Source: Panonychus citri (Eukaryota > Arthropoda > Arachnida > Trombidiformes > Tetranychidae). Taken from it: a stretch of DNA of 64,000 nucleotides. Made by a program: the position numbers and the translations under genes. Positions 27,404 through 40,156 of the stretch are shown here, piece by piece (the first letter of the stretch is position 1; every line of letters starts with the position of its first letter). The notes under the pieces were generated by a model that worked only from the letters and a program-made list of their open reading frames with translations, did not search any database and was not told the origin of the DNA. The DNA lies in the NCBI RefSeq assembly GCF_014898815.1, contig NW_026515540.1, positions 1 through 64,000 on the forward strand, written 5' to 3'.

Positions 27404-30400
27404 CCCTGTGTTTCTTTGTGGTTGTCAGATATTTCATTTCATTTGAATAACTTTCATTCTCAATGATTCAAGAATCCATGGTGACGATTGTTCAGCTTTA
27501 ATGTCAACCGTTTGTAAGATTTGATTTCATTTGAACAGCTCATCCATTGAAAGATCACTCAGAGAATAGAATTCACAGAAAATTCATCTTAAACATTTTC
27601 ACCAAATTCCGATTGGATCATCATCATCGTTATTATTATCAAGATAAAATTATCAATCATGATATTTCAATAAGATCAATTGGAAACAGGAAAAAATTTA
27701 TCGCTCGTCAAGTAGCATGAAAAGTTTTTGCATCTCAATTGATTAACAATTGGTGAACACAATCAAAATCAGATTGACAAATTGTCTAAGCAAATTGTTG
27801 GTCCAGTGAATATGTTACCATGTTTTTACAATTAACCCGAAACTTTTCCTGTCAATTATCTAGAGACTTGAAATAATCACTTAGTTACATCTAAATTCAA
27901 CTGATTAATAGTTTACAATTAAATTATTCTGATCAGTGAATTCAAAATGAACACATATTACTTGTAAAAATATCGACTGAAAGTTTAGTCAGCTGATTTG
28001 AGGATCAAACTCATTTGCTTAGTAATAAGAAGCAAATAAGATACAATATCATTATCGTATTAATGATTAACAGATTAATACCATGAACAGATTTAAGGTT
28101 TAACTGATTAAATTGATCTTAACGGTAATTATTATGAAACATTGTATCATTATTATCCTATTAAAGATAATACATCAACCAAACAATGTGATATGATTCA
28201 AGGATAAGTGAAAAATTAGATTACTATTTCAATGATTGTTAATCCTGTTGTTGAGTTTAACTTTGTGAAACTTTTATTTTCATATAACTTTTTTTTTGCA
28301 TGATAATCATCAGAATCGTTAAGAAGTTCAATGTTATTGAAAAAAATAAGTATTAAAAGTCAGGGTAATAAAGATGATATCAAATATCATTAGATTCTCT
28401 ATTCTATTTGTGAATTTAGTTTTCTTTTATCTTTCTTTACCTCTATTTTTATTTCTTTGTCTGAGTCTACCCTTAGGGCATTTTCGTTTGAAACTTTCAA
28501 TTGGCCCGGGGAAATTTCAACGATAATATAATACAAGAGACTTTATTAGCATCATCGTTTCCTGATATACTTACATTAATTTACTATGCTAATGTTACCG
28601 GCAAACAAACAGTTTCAGTAAATTGACTTTTCTCTGGATCAGAATTATCATGAAAATAATTCAAGGAGGAAAAATGAAATGAGATATTTGAAATAATGAG
28701 AATTCAATATTCTTTATCACTCATGTATATATATTAGATCAATTTTCCAGGGTGAAAATTGAACTCGACTGGATTAGTATGATACGATAATGTGAGGATA
28801 ATGAATAAATATATTAATTTATTCAGTTGGAATGGGTTAAGCTGATTATTTTCCTCATCATGTCAGATAATCATGGTAAAGGTAAGATAAAAGTTGATTA
28901 TCAACTTGATTTTACTAATATCTTTTGGCCAGATGAATAACTTTTCATGAATCATATCAAAACAATTCAGAATCATGCTAATGATAAGCAATTGGATTAA
29001 TTTGAAAAGGCAATTTAATATTATAACATTGATATCAAGTTGATTGGATTATTATATTTTATATATCATGATTGTCAAAGTAAATTGGACCTTAAGATAG
29101 TTTTTGTATAAACTTTGACCATTTGCAAATGGTCAACGTTTATATCAATATTATATTAACTGTGAAAATCTTTGAGAATCCAATGAATATTATCATGAGT
29201 CTATTTTTCTGTTGATTTCGTTTCAAAGAAAGTATATTATCCTTCCCATGAGAGTCGATACAGTTTAATCTCATATATTGGATTTTGGAAAATGATAACA
29301 GTTTTCAAACGATTTTGGTTTGGATATAAAATCCAAGGTCAGTGTTTACTCTTCTCTCTCTCTCCTATTACTTTGTTTTCATTGTACCGAATACTGGACA
29401 GTCTTCATAGACTCCACTTAGATGATGATAATGATGATGAAGATAAAAAGGAGATAAAAAAACAAACATAATCAGAATCAATGAACATGAGAGTCTACAT
29501 GTTATCGTTTTTGAAATGATACAGAAAATAAATACACAGAAAAGTTCAGTGGGTGGGAAGCGATTTATTAGAATATAGTGAAGAAGGCGGAAGATGAGTT
29601 AAAGAGAGAGAGAGAGAAAACGAGAGAGTCAAGTGTGTTTTTTCCGAATTTTTTTCTCTTTCACTCTCATGATAAGTAATCGAGTCTAGTGAATAAAAAG
29701 ATCATTGAGTTGGAGATAAAGATTATTCATCCTTTAAGGTGAACCTCTTAGCCAACAGATAAATGTAAAGATTGAGGATGGATATTGGGTATTGGTTTAG
29801 AAAGAGAAAAAAAACAAACTTATTTATTGTCTCCCTTGGAACTTTTTTTCTCCATGTTATTCAATGTGATTTGGATTGGAAATTAAGTATCAGAATGAAT
29901 AAGTAAACGCATCTTGAGATTCAAAAGAAATCTGAATTTACATCATAAAGATTAATTTTTCACCCCATAGGTTTTGTTAAAAATTCTTAAGACTTGCTAG
30001 GAATCTGGGAAACCTCAGAAATACTACATTTATCTGAAAGGAATTTTTGATAATCCAAAGTACAATCAGAGTCTTTCACGGTGACAAATTAATTAGGTAA
30101 AATGTTCACACCAAGAATTTGATTCACATAAAAATCATGTTCTATCGAAACTTTAAACCTCAAAAAGTCAATAGCTATTGAGTTAATCAATTCTTTGAGA
30201 CTGAATTGATCACTTGATCATGAAAAGACGTTTACATGAAAAGCAGGATGATTTGAGTCAATTGAAGGAAAAATGAATTATATAACTTCATATCTTCGGA
30301 ATTGGAATATTCATTGATAGTTGAATTTTAGTATCGAAAGGTGTTAAAGAAAACATTATCTTAGTTCAAACTGACTATTCGAAAGACTTTTAAGTGATCC

Positions 30401-30631
30401 TGCTTAAGTTGGCAGATGAAGATGGGTTGGTCAGTGTCTCTTAATGTTCATGTAAGTGTTAAGGAAAAGTTCATCTTGATGATATCTATCCCAAAGAAGA
30501 TGAAGATAAACTTGAAATTGAAGGTGATGAAGATAAAAGGAAAACATTTGAAATGAAGATAATAAAATAATAATGATGACAATGATGATAAAGAGAATGG
30601 AATAACAAAAACAAAGGAAATAGAAGATAAT

Positions 30632-30636
<5 letters not shown>

Positions 30637-30668
<32 letters not shown>
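30637..30668 (+). repeat. (GA)n microsatellite
   Basis: Sixteen GA units. Confidence 0.95.
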
Positions 30669-30670
<2 letters not shown>

Positions 30671-31823
30671 AGAATTGTATTATTTTCTTTATGGTTAATT
30701 TTTCCTCTTTAACATAAAATTTTCTCATCTCCATGTTATTCATAAACTAATCATGAATTCTTATTCCATGTGACACTTCAATTGTCAAATAATCTCAATG
30801 AAACCCAAGTGCTAAGTATTCATAATCTAATTTTCACTCCCAGTCACTAACATAATATGTTACATTATAAGAAGAGCAATTTTTACCTTCCCACTTTGCC
30901 TTTGATTCCTTATGAGAATAACTATTTCATGACAAATAGAATGCGATTGATTATCATGATCATGGTGAAGAAAAATTTTCCTTCTCTTTTCATGTAAAAT
31001 AATCATTGATTCCTCATAACTCATTTCATGGATCAATTCATCTTTATTTCTCCTCTTTCTTTCTCCTCTCTTCTTCTTCTTCCATCATCATCATCATCAG
31101 AGTCCTCATCCTGATCATCATCTTATCGTTACAATGTTTTGTTTCATTTGTTTTCTCATATTCTTGATTGTTTGCTGTTATTTTTGTCAACCATCATCTT
31201 CATCTTCACTTGGTCATCTTTCTTGTCTCTTTCATCATCATCATCCTTTCTCATGCTTCTTCCTTCCTGTCAATATCTTTTTCTTCTCGATGAAAATATC
31301 ATCATCATCTTCATCCAGCTTAAGCTTGATCTTCATCATATTGAAAATGAACTCAAGACGTTCAATCTTCAGCTTATCATATTCATCTTTCTTATCATCA
31401 TTTTTATTATACTCTCCCCAATGTAATATTTTTATTACCATGATGATGATGATTATTATTATTTTACCGAACCAGAAATAGTTGAAAAAATCGTAACCTC
31501 CAACACAGAAACTCGGACATTCAATCATCATGATATAATATTATTAGGTTATCATGCTGAGATAACAAATACAATATTATATTGTGTGAAAATGATTGAC
31601 TTTTGTATTAACAAGATATTGACCAATACTCATTTGATTACTTGGTCAATGGAGACATTGATCAACTAAACCGTAATCTTGATACTGAATTATTAATACA
31701 TGTATGAAAGAAATCAAATCAGATTATAATTAGTCAACACTAACAAGATGACCAATAGACTTTGAGAATCATAACTGTAACTGAGATTTTCTGATCAGAA
31801 CTTTTGAAAATGAAAGATTGACC

Positions 31824-32955
31824 ACTTACCTAATGTAAATAATTTGGAGTATGTTGTAGTTGGACAATCAGTTGATGGCATTGATGATGACGATAACAAT
31901 TTACCATTAATATTATCATGATTGTTGTTGATCATGTTATTATTATTGTGATGATGGTTAATTGTTGATGTTGAATGATGATAAGTTACTTCACATTTGT
32001 AATTTGCTTCATCACTTAATCCTAAATTTTTAATCCTTAGATAAGTAATCCCGGTAAGAGTAATATTTGTATCGTCCATTGATATCCTTTCGGGTTGACC
32101 AATAAATGAACCTGATACTTTGTGATGTCCACCACCAGTAAATGAATATGAATAAATATGTTCCCATTGTGACGAAACATTTTTAAACCAAGTGACCATT
32201 GAAATGGAACCACAACTTTTAATATTTACTTCACAAGGTAATGAAGCAATTTGATCACCAAATGTCGCGATTTCATGGACATGATTAGATATTGAAGATG
32301 ATGAAGAGGACGATGATGATGGAAATATTGGAAATGATGATGGAGATGGAGACGAGGAAAATGAAGAAAATGAAGATAAAGATGATTGAGATAATCCTTG
32401 AACATTTGGAACACAATAAGTTATCAATAGAAAGATAATTAAACAAGAACAAAGAAAAAGTAAATTAATCAATGAAGATAAATTCATTTTCATTCACTTT
32501 AATTATTTTTGATTTAATACATTAAATAGTTGATTAGTTGATTACAATCTTAAAGATTATCAATTTTCTTCTAGAAAACACAAACAAGCATGATAATAAT
32601 TCCTATTGAATTGATTTCAATCCAATTGAAATTATTGACACACAGAAAAAATCAAATTCACACAGAAACAATCCAATCTTGTTACTTTTCAGAATTAAAT
32701 AATTACGTTAATTGTTGCTTTAATTTCCCTTTTCCAATCATTGTTAAATAATCTTGTTGACTGTTCACATTGAATTTTATTAGGGTAAGTGTATTAATCT
32801 GATGTTGACAATCAACTAAATTGCCGGTTAACTGTTAACTAGAATGAAACTTTTCTTTTTTCTATTTTATCACAACAGAGCAAACTCATCAATCGGATTC
32901 ATCTTTAAAGGTTATAATCATTTAACATTAGATTTACATCTCCATCTATTGGATG
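31824..32955 (-). repeat. outer left arm of the inverted duplication
   Basis: Near-identical reverse complement of 46755-47883. It holds the Ig exon plus about 460 bp upstream. Similarity ends abruptly at the outer side just after the GTAAGT splice donor of the exon (31824 pairs with 47883). On the inner side it becomes patchy from about 32900 and ends at 32955 (pairs with 46755). Arm length is 1132 against 1129 bp. Confidence 0.93.
31830..32493 (-). CDS. secreted Ig-domain first exon (left copy)
   Basis: A 664-nt exon identical in structure to 47214-47877. It encodes a signal peptide (hydrophobic residues about 8-26), a Ser-rich low-complexity linker (35-69) and one V-type Ig domain. The Ig domain has Cys87, Trp102 and the DEANYKC tyrosine corner ending at Cys167, followed by a His/Asn-rich insert and a final Cys210. 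It ends at a canonical GTAAGT donor in phase 1. Differences from the right copy look synonymous. I find no following exon to its left on this strand, and the duplication stops at the donor. It is therefore probably an orphan first exon, although its promoter region was copied too. The style resembles Sidestep-family first Ig domains; that is a family-level guess. Confidence 0.55.
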
Positions 32956-34485
32956 GTTTATCTATTTTATTTCTCAATGTTTAATTATCACCTTTGTTTT
33001 CGTTAAAGTAAATTGGATGTCCAGTCGAATTAATGGATTAACCACAATTTACAATCTAAGAAAATTATCTAAAAATGTTTTATTAAACTCTATTGTCTAA
33101 TCCAATATAGTTATATTAGAACAGAGAAAGAGACATCCTGTTATAATTTTTCAAATCAATATCAGAACTGATAAAATCTGAATTAGTAGATCTAAATCGA
33201 CAATCTTCGTTGCTACTTTCAATGAAAAGAAAACTCTTACTTGAGATACAAGAAATAACACGAATATATTTTCAAATTACTCTGATAGATCACATTCTAA
33301 ACAACTCATAATAGTTTGGGCTATTTGTGAATCATTCAGAATTTCACATAGTTGCATGATATGAGATATGTAGATGGATGAATAGAGAGGGAGAGATGAT
33401 ATCTTAGTAGCGATCAATAGTTATACATAGGTGCGGTGACTTAACAAACTCGATTAGTGATTAACTCGCAATGGTAAAGAGCCAAAAATGGTTTAGTAAG
33501 GTATGACCGGTAGTGAATGAAAGTAATATTTTGATTGTCGTGGTTATTTTGATTTTAAATTTATATTCTCAAAATTAGAATACATGTATTATTAATAAAC
33601 AGTTCTTACCTTCAAATCAATATATTTTTCGAGCTTTTTCGATTATTAAAAGTTGTGAAAAATTCAATTTTTCGAATATGTATCAATAGAAAATAGTGAA
33701 ATTTGTCAGTGGTAAAGTGAGATAAAAAGCTAGTTCTTTAAGAAAGTATCAAGTACAAAGAAGATCAGTCTATCAAAAGTTTATTGTTACGTTCATTTAT
33801 TCCTGTAAATTAATCTAAATCGTACAATTTGTGATTCAATTGACAATCATCTTCGAAACGATTTTTTCAAGACGGCGATACTTTCAGGTAAAAGTTAACA
33901 ACACGGGATGGAATAAACTGATCATTATTGATTTAATTATCGACAATCAAAGGGCCAATGCGAAAATATTTCTTGATAGTTCTAATTTTAAGTTATTAAT
34001 GGCCGTTGTTTTAATATACTCAATTTTACCGATCTAAATTAAATAAAACTGTCCATATTAGCTAATTGTTTTCTTAATACATGAAAATTTTATAGCGTTG
34101 TGAAGCTCAAATTGTGCTGATTATGGATTTATTATCGAAAATTCAGCCTGATCTAACAAATCAGATTAATTAAGTTCGAAAATTATTAAGAATTTTGACT
34201 ATAAATTGATTGAAGTGATCGGCAAGACGGACTTTTGCTAAAATCAATTGTTTTACCGTCTATTCAACTATAGTAATTCCAAAAGTTTATCAATAAAATG
34301 TATGCACAAATTCAATTTCATTAACTAATTACTAATCTTCAAAGTTTACTTCTATTCTTTACCGGTTACCTTATCTTATTCGATTTTTTCACACAAGATA
34401 GCGTCTGGTATATTGAAACCTTATTGTTAATTAGAGGCTAAAACCATTTTGTTGCTATTCATTAAATGACTATTTATTGAATGTA
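32956..34485. other. left arm-specific insert, no gene recognised
   Basis: This lies between the outer and inner left arms and has no counterpart at the mirrored position on the right. A 68-codon plus-strand frame (33831-34037) has no recognisable motif. Microsatellites are almost absent, unlike the outer flanks. Confidence 0.5.
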
Positions 34486-34716
34486 CAGGGCGTTTTTATC
34501 ACTACGGCTATTACACTGAATATCTCCAGAACTAAAAGTCATATGAATGTCAGACTTGACCTGAGGACTAAGCAGATGAAGCACTCGACCCTGCGATTTT
34601 CAAGGTCATTGAGGTCATTTAACGAAGGTAGCATTTAAAGGTCATTTTAAGGTCATCGTGTGTACTTTTAGTTCTGGAGATATTCAGGTAATAGCTGTAG
34701 TGATAAAAAACGCCCG
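34486..34716. mobile_element. complete MITE with about 52-bp terminal inverted repeats
   Basis: The left end gggcgtttttatcactac... and the right end ...gtagtgataaaaaacgccc are inverted repeats over about 52 bp with a handful of differences. TA dinucleotides flank it at 34484-34485 and 34717-34718. The 231-bp length, lack of coding capacity and TA duplication fit a non-autonomous Tc1/mariner-type element. A second, 3'-truncated copy lies at 5270-5433. Superfamily is inferred from the TA target only. Confidence 0.85.
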
Positions 34717-34857
34717 TATAACTCTGACAAAATGCATGGAATTCAGTAACGTTATACATATTAGTCTGTCAGACATTTCCCTTACTTTCCATCAGAAAAA
34801 TATTTTCTAATGTTTCATAACCATAAAAAATATGCATAGCAGAATTGGCAAAAATAT

Positions 34858-34990
34858 GCAGTTGCAGCGTTATGAGCCACATCTGCTAGGTTAGGTTAGA
34901 TCTGTTAGGCTGAGACCTTAGTGAGACTTGAACGCGTGATGCGTTGCTCACTAAGCATATGTCTTCACCATCAGACTAGCTGGTGAAGAC
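34858..34990 (-). mobile_element. tRNA-derived SINE-like element (copy 1)
   Basis: Read on the minus strand it starts with a hairpin-forming GTCTTCACCAG... and has a Pol III A-box-like tagtctgatgg. About 30 bases later comes a B-box-like cgttcaagtct, then a (CCTAA)2 block and a 3' GCAG...CTGC hairpin followed by a T-rich end. The same order is seen at 38220-38350 and 45873-46005. The three copies are clearly diverged, so they are separate, old insertions. Confidence 0.65.
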
Positions 34991-35441
34991 AAATGTGCAT
35001 ATATATTCATCTATATGTAGACTGGTTAGTTGATGTATTTTTTCAATTCTAATAATTTCTAAATCCATCATCACGAAGTTTATTATAAACATTTTTTTAT
35101 TTACTACTGATTTTCTAACATATATGAACGGTTTTTCTCTAACTTTCAGGTGCTTTGTCACTCGCTGGTCAATCATGCATATTGGTTGGAAAATCAATTG
35201 AAGATTTTAGTTGATATTTCTATTTTTTTAAATAACTTAGGTGATATCTAAATCAATGCTCTAAAAGCTTTTATCGAGAGCAAAAATAAGTTATCTAATC
35301 AAATAAAATTATTGAATTAATGCTCAAGTGTTTATTAACATTGATATCTCAATGCTGTTTCCACAATAAATATTTAACTTTTTTACGAAACAAAAGTAAC
35401 AGATTAAATTGGCTCCAAAATTCCATCACGATTCTAATCAC
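34991..35441. other. unassigned sequence next to the AFG3L2 break
   Basis: No gene is seen. The inner arm homology begins abruptly at 35442. The last bases before it (ending ...cacgattctaatca) have no match at the corresponding position of the right copy, which continues into AFG3L2 exon 4. Confidence 0.5.
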
Positions 35442-36684
35442 CAACATCTCTGAACTTGACACCAATGTCCGTTGGATTAATCACTTTGGCCGTAGATTCT
35501 CCCATTCCAAAGATTCCACCACGTCCTCCCATCATGTTTCGAGATTTAGAGAAAAGTAGAACATACTATGATTATCATAGTAGGAAGGAAACTGAGAAAA
35601 TCTCGACTGTTTTTTTGAATGAAAAGAGAAAGAAAGAGAAATTAACATTTTCTCATTACCAATGGAAATGAAATGAACTTGATGAATTTCATCACGATAA
35701 TCAAACATCGTAATTGTTACTTACACTTCCATTTCATTTCTATAAACAACAGGAACATAATTTGAAGGTTCAATATTCATTTCGGCTTGGATATTTTCCA
35801 GGTTACGTTCAAAGGCATCGACACTTCCGATACTAAACCAAAGGACGGAAGTTGTATCTGCTTGAGAGGCATCGGAATAAAATTTAACTCGAACCCATTT
35901 CTTGTTGACTACCTCTAACTTTTCAACGGTTCCTCGAGCCAAATGATTGTTGACAAAATCTTTCCATGAGATCTCTTTGTATCTCAACTCATTGAGAACC
36001 AATAAACCCAAAAGAGCTGAAGCTCCATAGGCGATATAAGGTAAAGTCTTATTCGATCCTGATGATCCTTTACCACCGCCGAAACTAAAATCCCATTTCC
36101 AGGTATATTTATTTTGAGAAGATGAGGATGATGAGGAAGATGAAGACTTTGCTCGTGATGAAGGTTCAAAAACAGATTCTTTTCTCTCACTACTACGTTT
36201 AGCTGAACTCGATTCTCCAGCAGCTTCCTTGGTTTGATTCTCAGTTGGTGTTTTCTTATCTGAGAGAAACAAAATGGCGTCAATAAAGAACATTCAAAAT
36301 TCGACCAAATCAAAGTCACATCAAAATCACTTAAGAAAACAATTTAAGACACAAACAAACAAATAAAACAAAATGTCACCAACTCACTTGATTTACCAAA
36401 AAATTTCTCAAATCTTTTTGGTGGCTTATTACAAAATGACCTCCACTGGGCAATCAGTTTACCCAATCTTGATGATGATCTTAAATGATGATGATCATGA
36501 TAGTGTGAGAGTGAATTATTCAAAATCTAAAAGATGAAAACATGAAAAATAATGAAAAAGAAAAAATTAACAAATCAATCAACACAATGAAAAAAACAAG
36601 CAATGAACATGAAAAAATGAGAATCCAAACAAAAAAGAGACAAACCTGACATCGTCTTGGATTATGAGGTAATAGATTTCTCAT
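35442..36684 (-). pseudogene. AFG3L2-type m-AAA protease, 5' fragment (left copy)
   Basis: The left copy contains exon 1 (36646-36684), exon 2 (36397-36526), exon 3 (35725-36259) and the start of exon 4 (35442-35606), all with GT/AG borders. Exons 1-3 read through without a break. They encode a mitochondrial-type N-terminus, a KPPKRFEKFFG block, a Ser-rich linker, a membrane segment and the intermembrane domain (KEISWKDFVNNHLARG, SVDAFERNLE). AFG3L2 is the inner-membrane m-AAA subunit that degrades misfolded proteins and processes mitochondrial precursors. Exon 4 lacks CGGT and one T compared with the right copy, giving a frameshift, plus an in-frame 12-base loss. The gene then stops at the inner-arm boundary before the Walker A motif, so it cannot encode an ATPase. 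Confidence 0.88.
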
Positions 36685-37592
36685 TAATTATCTTTCATAA
36701 TTACTAACACCAAGTTAGACCCCTGATTGGAGTTTCAACTAGTTAATTGAACAAAAAGAGAGACATCAATCAATAGAATCCACACCTAAAAAAGTACCCA
36801 TCAAGTGACACAAATCAAAACAAAAACAAGAACGAGATAAACATTAAAGAAATGGACAAATTAACCAAACCTTTTGTATCGAATCATATTATCTTTTCCA
36901 ATAAAACCCATTTGTAAACAAAGATACTATTAATTGGCAATTAAAAATTGTCAACTTTCAAATAAAAAACCAATAAGAATCCTATTAGGATTATCCTAAA
37001 TCAAAGTCAAACAAAAAACTTTGAAAGTTTAACTTTCTGACCTCAACTTGTTTGCAATTCCAATCGCTTAAGGGACTTTATGTTAAGTGAAAAAAGTAAA
37101 TAAGAAACTAATTAACTATTTTGGTGTTTTTTCAAGCCATAATTTATTTTGATCTTAATGGTTTGTAAACACTAAATTAAAAAATTGATTCAAATCAAAC
37201 AAACAATTTTTGATTAAGATTATTCATGTCAGGTTTATATGCTCAATAAACTAATTACAATCTTATTCTGTTCATTTTTCATGTTAAACAAAATTACAAA
37301 ACTATTTTACTGTTGGATTAATTTTTACCGGGACATTAACTCATTAACTTTGATACCAGAATTTAGTTGTAAGAAATGAATTAGAAAAAAGAAAACACGT
37401 CAATAGATGTCTCTGTCTACTTTTGAATGAATTTTTGAAAAGCATTACAAATAGTATTTGATCCCAGAGATGAACAGATCTTTTTGTCTACTTTTTACCT
37501 CATCTCGTTCTTGTTTTGGTTTTACTTTGTGACATTTGATGGATACTTTTTTAGGTGTTGAATGGATTCTTGGACTCGCATTACGAGCTTAA

Positions 37593-37800
37593 TCATCCTC
37601 ATCTTCTCAAAATAAATATACCTGAAATGGGATTTTAGTTTCGGCGGTGGTAATGGATCATCAGGATCAAATAAGACTTTACCTTATATCGCCTATGGAG
37701 CTTCAGCTCTTTTGGGTTTATTGGTTCTCAATGAGTTGAGATACAAAAGATCTCATGGAGATTTTGTCGACTACCATTTGGCTCTAGGAACCGTTGAAAG
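37593..37800 (+). pseudogene. AFG3L2 exon 3 fragment, opposite orientation (left)
   Basis: About 208 bp matching the middle of exon 3 (Ser-rich linker end to LARGTVEK) on the plus strand, while the main left copy lies on the minus strand. It starts at a junction after ...cattacgagctta and ends where gtcaattaaac replaces the exon. It carries small losses (for example cctgaaatgg for cctggaaatgg), so it is not translatable. It is mirrored at 41461-41672. Confidence 0.9.
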
Positions 37801-38219
37801 GTCAATTAAACTATTGGCGCTGAGTTGACAATTGTTTTAAAAGATTAGCTCTTATCGCTGTATGAGGCCTCAACGAGTCCATTTTTTTGAAGTGTTGCTA
37901 CTACTTACACCAGGACTAACCAAAATATTTATTATATTATATGCCCTTTTTATATTTTTCACAGAAAATGAGTAAATTTAATTGAGTCGAAGTGGATTGT
38001 ACCGTTTTAATTTGAATTTAGCATCTATTCACATAGGCCATGTATCATTTAAGCATCAAGTTGAGATACAGAGCAACTACTTTTTTCACAGTCTCCATCT
38101 AGTGGATTGATGAGATTTCTATTAAATTAAGCTAGGACCGTATAGGTGCCGTTTTCTCTGCTCCAAGTGTATCCGCCTCTGTACTTATCTTTGAAAGCGT
38201 TCAAAAGATCTTATAATTT

Positions 38220-38350
38220 GCCTCACCAGCCAGACTGGTGGTGAGAGCATATGCTTAGTGAATAATGTAACCCGCGTTCAAGCCTCACATGAGACTACTC
38301 TTAACCTGACGAGCCTAACCTAGCAGGTGCAGCTTAAAGCTGCACCTGCA
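38220..38350 (+). mobile_element. tRNA-derived SINE-like element (copy 2)
   Basis: Starts gcctcaccagccagactgg (5' hairpin), has the B-box-like cgttcaagcct, one and a half CCTAA units, and ends in a nearly perfect hairpin gcaggtgcagctt/aaagctgcacctgc followed by a T-rich stretch. Same order of parts as the copies at 34858-34990 and 45873-46005. Confidence 0.65.
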
Positions 38351-39119
38351 CACTTTTATTTCAAATTAAATAGTATAGTAAATAGAAGTAGTAAGCATTC
38401 GATACAGTTTGATTTCATGAAATGACGGGAATAAGGACGAGGTACAGAATTCTTAATTTAATTCTATTTATGCTGGAAGTTGCTAATCTTTTGACAAAAG
38501 ATGGGTCTGTTTTCCAAATTGCGAGAGAAATCTTTTTCATCGCTCCTGATAATTGCAATTCAATTAACTTTACCAGTAAATTTAAAATTAATTTTTGTGT
38601 TTTTATTGCGCATGTTGGTTTTAGTTGGGAAAATTTAATCAAATCTAATTAAAACGTTAATCAATTTAACTTCTTCTTCTTATATAAAAAAGAACCACTT
38701 AGATTTTACACGAAGAATATGAAATGCACTAAGAGATGTTATCTCTTCAATTGTCAGCAATTAAAGACAAGGTTTATTGATTTGGGTTTTGTTTAAATAC
38801 TGTTTATTATCTGTTAAAATAATTTGAATAAACTGACCCAATTGGTCAACATTTGTGTTTGGTTACTTTGGCGGTTGAAAGTGTTGTTTGTGTGTGTGTA
38901 CGGGAGAGAGATGAGAGACTATGAAGAGAGAAGATAAGATGACAGAGAGTAACGTGAGTGACAGTTTGTGGAACAAAAGAAAAGATTGAGGAAAATGGTT
39001 AAACTTGGTTTACCCTTTGTCGTTGAACTAATGGACAGGAAAAAGAACAAAAAGAAAGAGAAAAGAAAGAGAAAAACGTCAGTGACCCTCGTGAGATTTA
39101 TCCCCAAACAGCTCTTTTT

Positions 39120-39200
39120 GCTGTTGCTCGCCCTCGATGGCCGAATGGTCAAGAGAGCTGTGTCATATACTTGGAATGGCAGGCTTGCATCCAAAGAGTA
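39120..39200 (+). other. tRNA-like sequence, possible tRNA relic
   Basis: cgatggccgaatggtcaagag resembles the D-arm and A box of class II (Leu/Ser) tRNAs. ggcttgcatcc about 40 bases on is a weak B-box match. I cannot fold a proper acceptor stem, so this is at best a relic or part of another SINE. Confidence 0.3.
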
Positions 39201-39238
39201 AGAAGCAAGAGAGAGAGAGCTATCCGTGTTGAGAGCAA

Positions 39239-39418
39239 ACTGAACACGGATGCCAAAAGGTGGCACTTTTTACCATTTCTCTATCTTTTTCCCCTTTCTT
39301 TTTAGTTCACTTTTTTTCCGCTGAAAAAAGTAAAAAGAAAGAGAAAAGAAAGAGAAAAGAAAGGGAAAAAAGAAAGAGAAATGGTAAAAAGCGCCACCTC
39401 TTGGCATCCGTGTTCAGT
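39239..39418. repeat. long hairpin with about 60-bp arms
   Basis: 39239-39299 (actgaacacggatgcca...) is the near-exact reverse complement of 39358-39418 (...tggcatccgtgttcagt), with about four differences and a purine/pyrimidine-rich centre. It could be a small MITE or foldback element; I see no clear target-site duplication. It sits close to the centre of the 16-kb palindrome. Confidence 0.85.
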
Positions 39419-40156
39419 CTGGTCTCAACCCAGATAGCTTGCAGTCTCTTTCACTATATTCTTTGCTTGCATACCACTCAAGTCTTGAAGTTTGTTATTA
39501 GCTGTAATGTTGTAAAGAGCTTTCTCTTTCCTTTCTTCTCCTTTCCATCCTCTGTCTTTCTTCTTTCCCCCGCCAGCTCAATACGAAGTTATTATCAGAT
39601 ACACATTGTGAATCTGCACACCAGCGGATATCTCTTCCCCTTTACAAAATGAAAAGATAAAGTCTCTCTTCTTTACTACTCTCTGTTGCGAGTATTAAAA
39701 TCATATCTGGTCAAAGGTCCAAACAGAAGCAAATTGATTGTTTACCACAATCACCACCCCATTGTTAATCAATTAATATTAACAGTTGACTTGTGATTTG
39801 ATCAAAAACAACAACCATAATGATTCATAATCAACATTTAATAGGTTATGAATAAAAGAAATAATTAATAATAAATAATAAATAGTAAATTAATAAAAAG
39901 AGAAAGACAAAAGTAAGAGAAAATAAAAGAAAGAGGATTTCACCTCCGGTGATTTCTTATCCAAAAAGCTGACTTAACATTGCATTCATCAGACCTTTGT
40001 TGATTTTTTTTCGATTGAAACATCTTTATGGTCAAAAACGAAATAAATAATAAATCGAACCTTGAGTTGCGTATTTTTGCAAATTACCTTAAATCTCATA
40101 AAAAGAGGCTAATAAAATGAAAATTAATCACACCACCCTAAGAAACACCTAGTAAA

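Larger units (their letters stand above)
8594..31823. other. 23-kb stretch without a supported gene
   Basis: I read both strands and found no exon with recognisable family motifs. Open frames here are short and made of simple repeats or biased composition (Phe/Ile/Asn/Lys or Ser/His). The stretch holds microsatellites, hairpins and ATC/GAT clusters listed separately, plus Y-rich tracts near 15.8-16.1 kb and 31.0-31.4 kb. It could be intergenic, a large intron, or contain small exons or non-coding RNA genes that cannot be seen without transcripts or conservation. Confidence 0.5.
35442..37861 (-). repeat. inner left arm of the inverted duplication
   Basis: Near-identical reverse complement of 41399-43840 (2420 against 2442 bp). 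It covers AFG3L2 exon 4 start, exons 3-1, about 900 bp upstream and an extra exon 3 fragment in the opposite direction. Within the arm, a segment of about 70 bp near 36775-36845 reappears inverted at about 37498-37568, so the arm is itself partly palindromic. Confidence 0.93.

Noticed and set aside
31134..31531. Three overlapping ORFs on both strands
   Set aside because: All derive from an ATC/TTC-rich pyrimidine tract; no recognisable domain.
32226..32414. 62-codon ORF inside the left Ig exon (and 47293-47481 inside the right)
   Set aside because: Alternative-frame shadow of the Ser-rich coding region.
34858..34990. Hammerhead ribozyme in the SINE-like element (CTGATGGTGAAGAC)
   Set aside because: The CUGANGA core and the GAAA box do not match; Pol III A- and B-box-like sites explain the element better.
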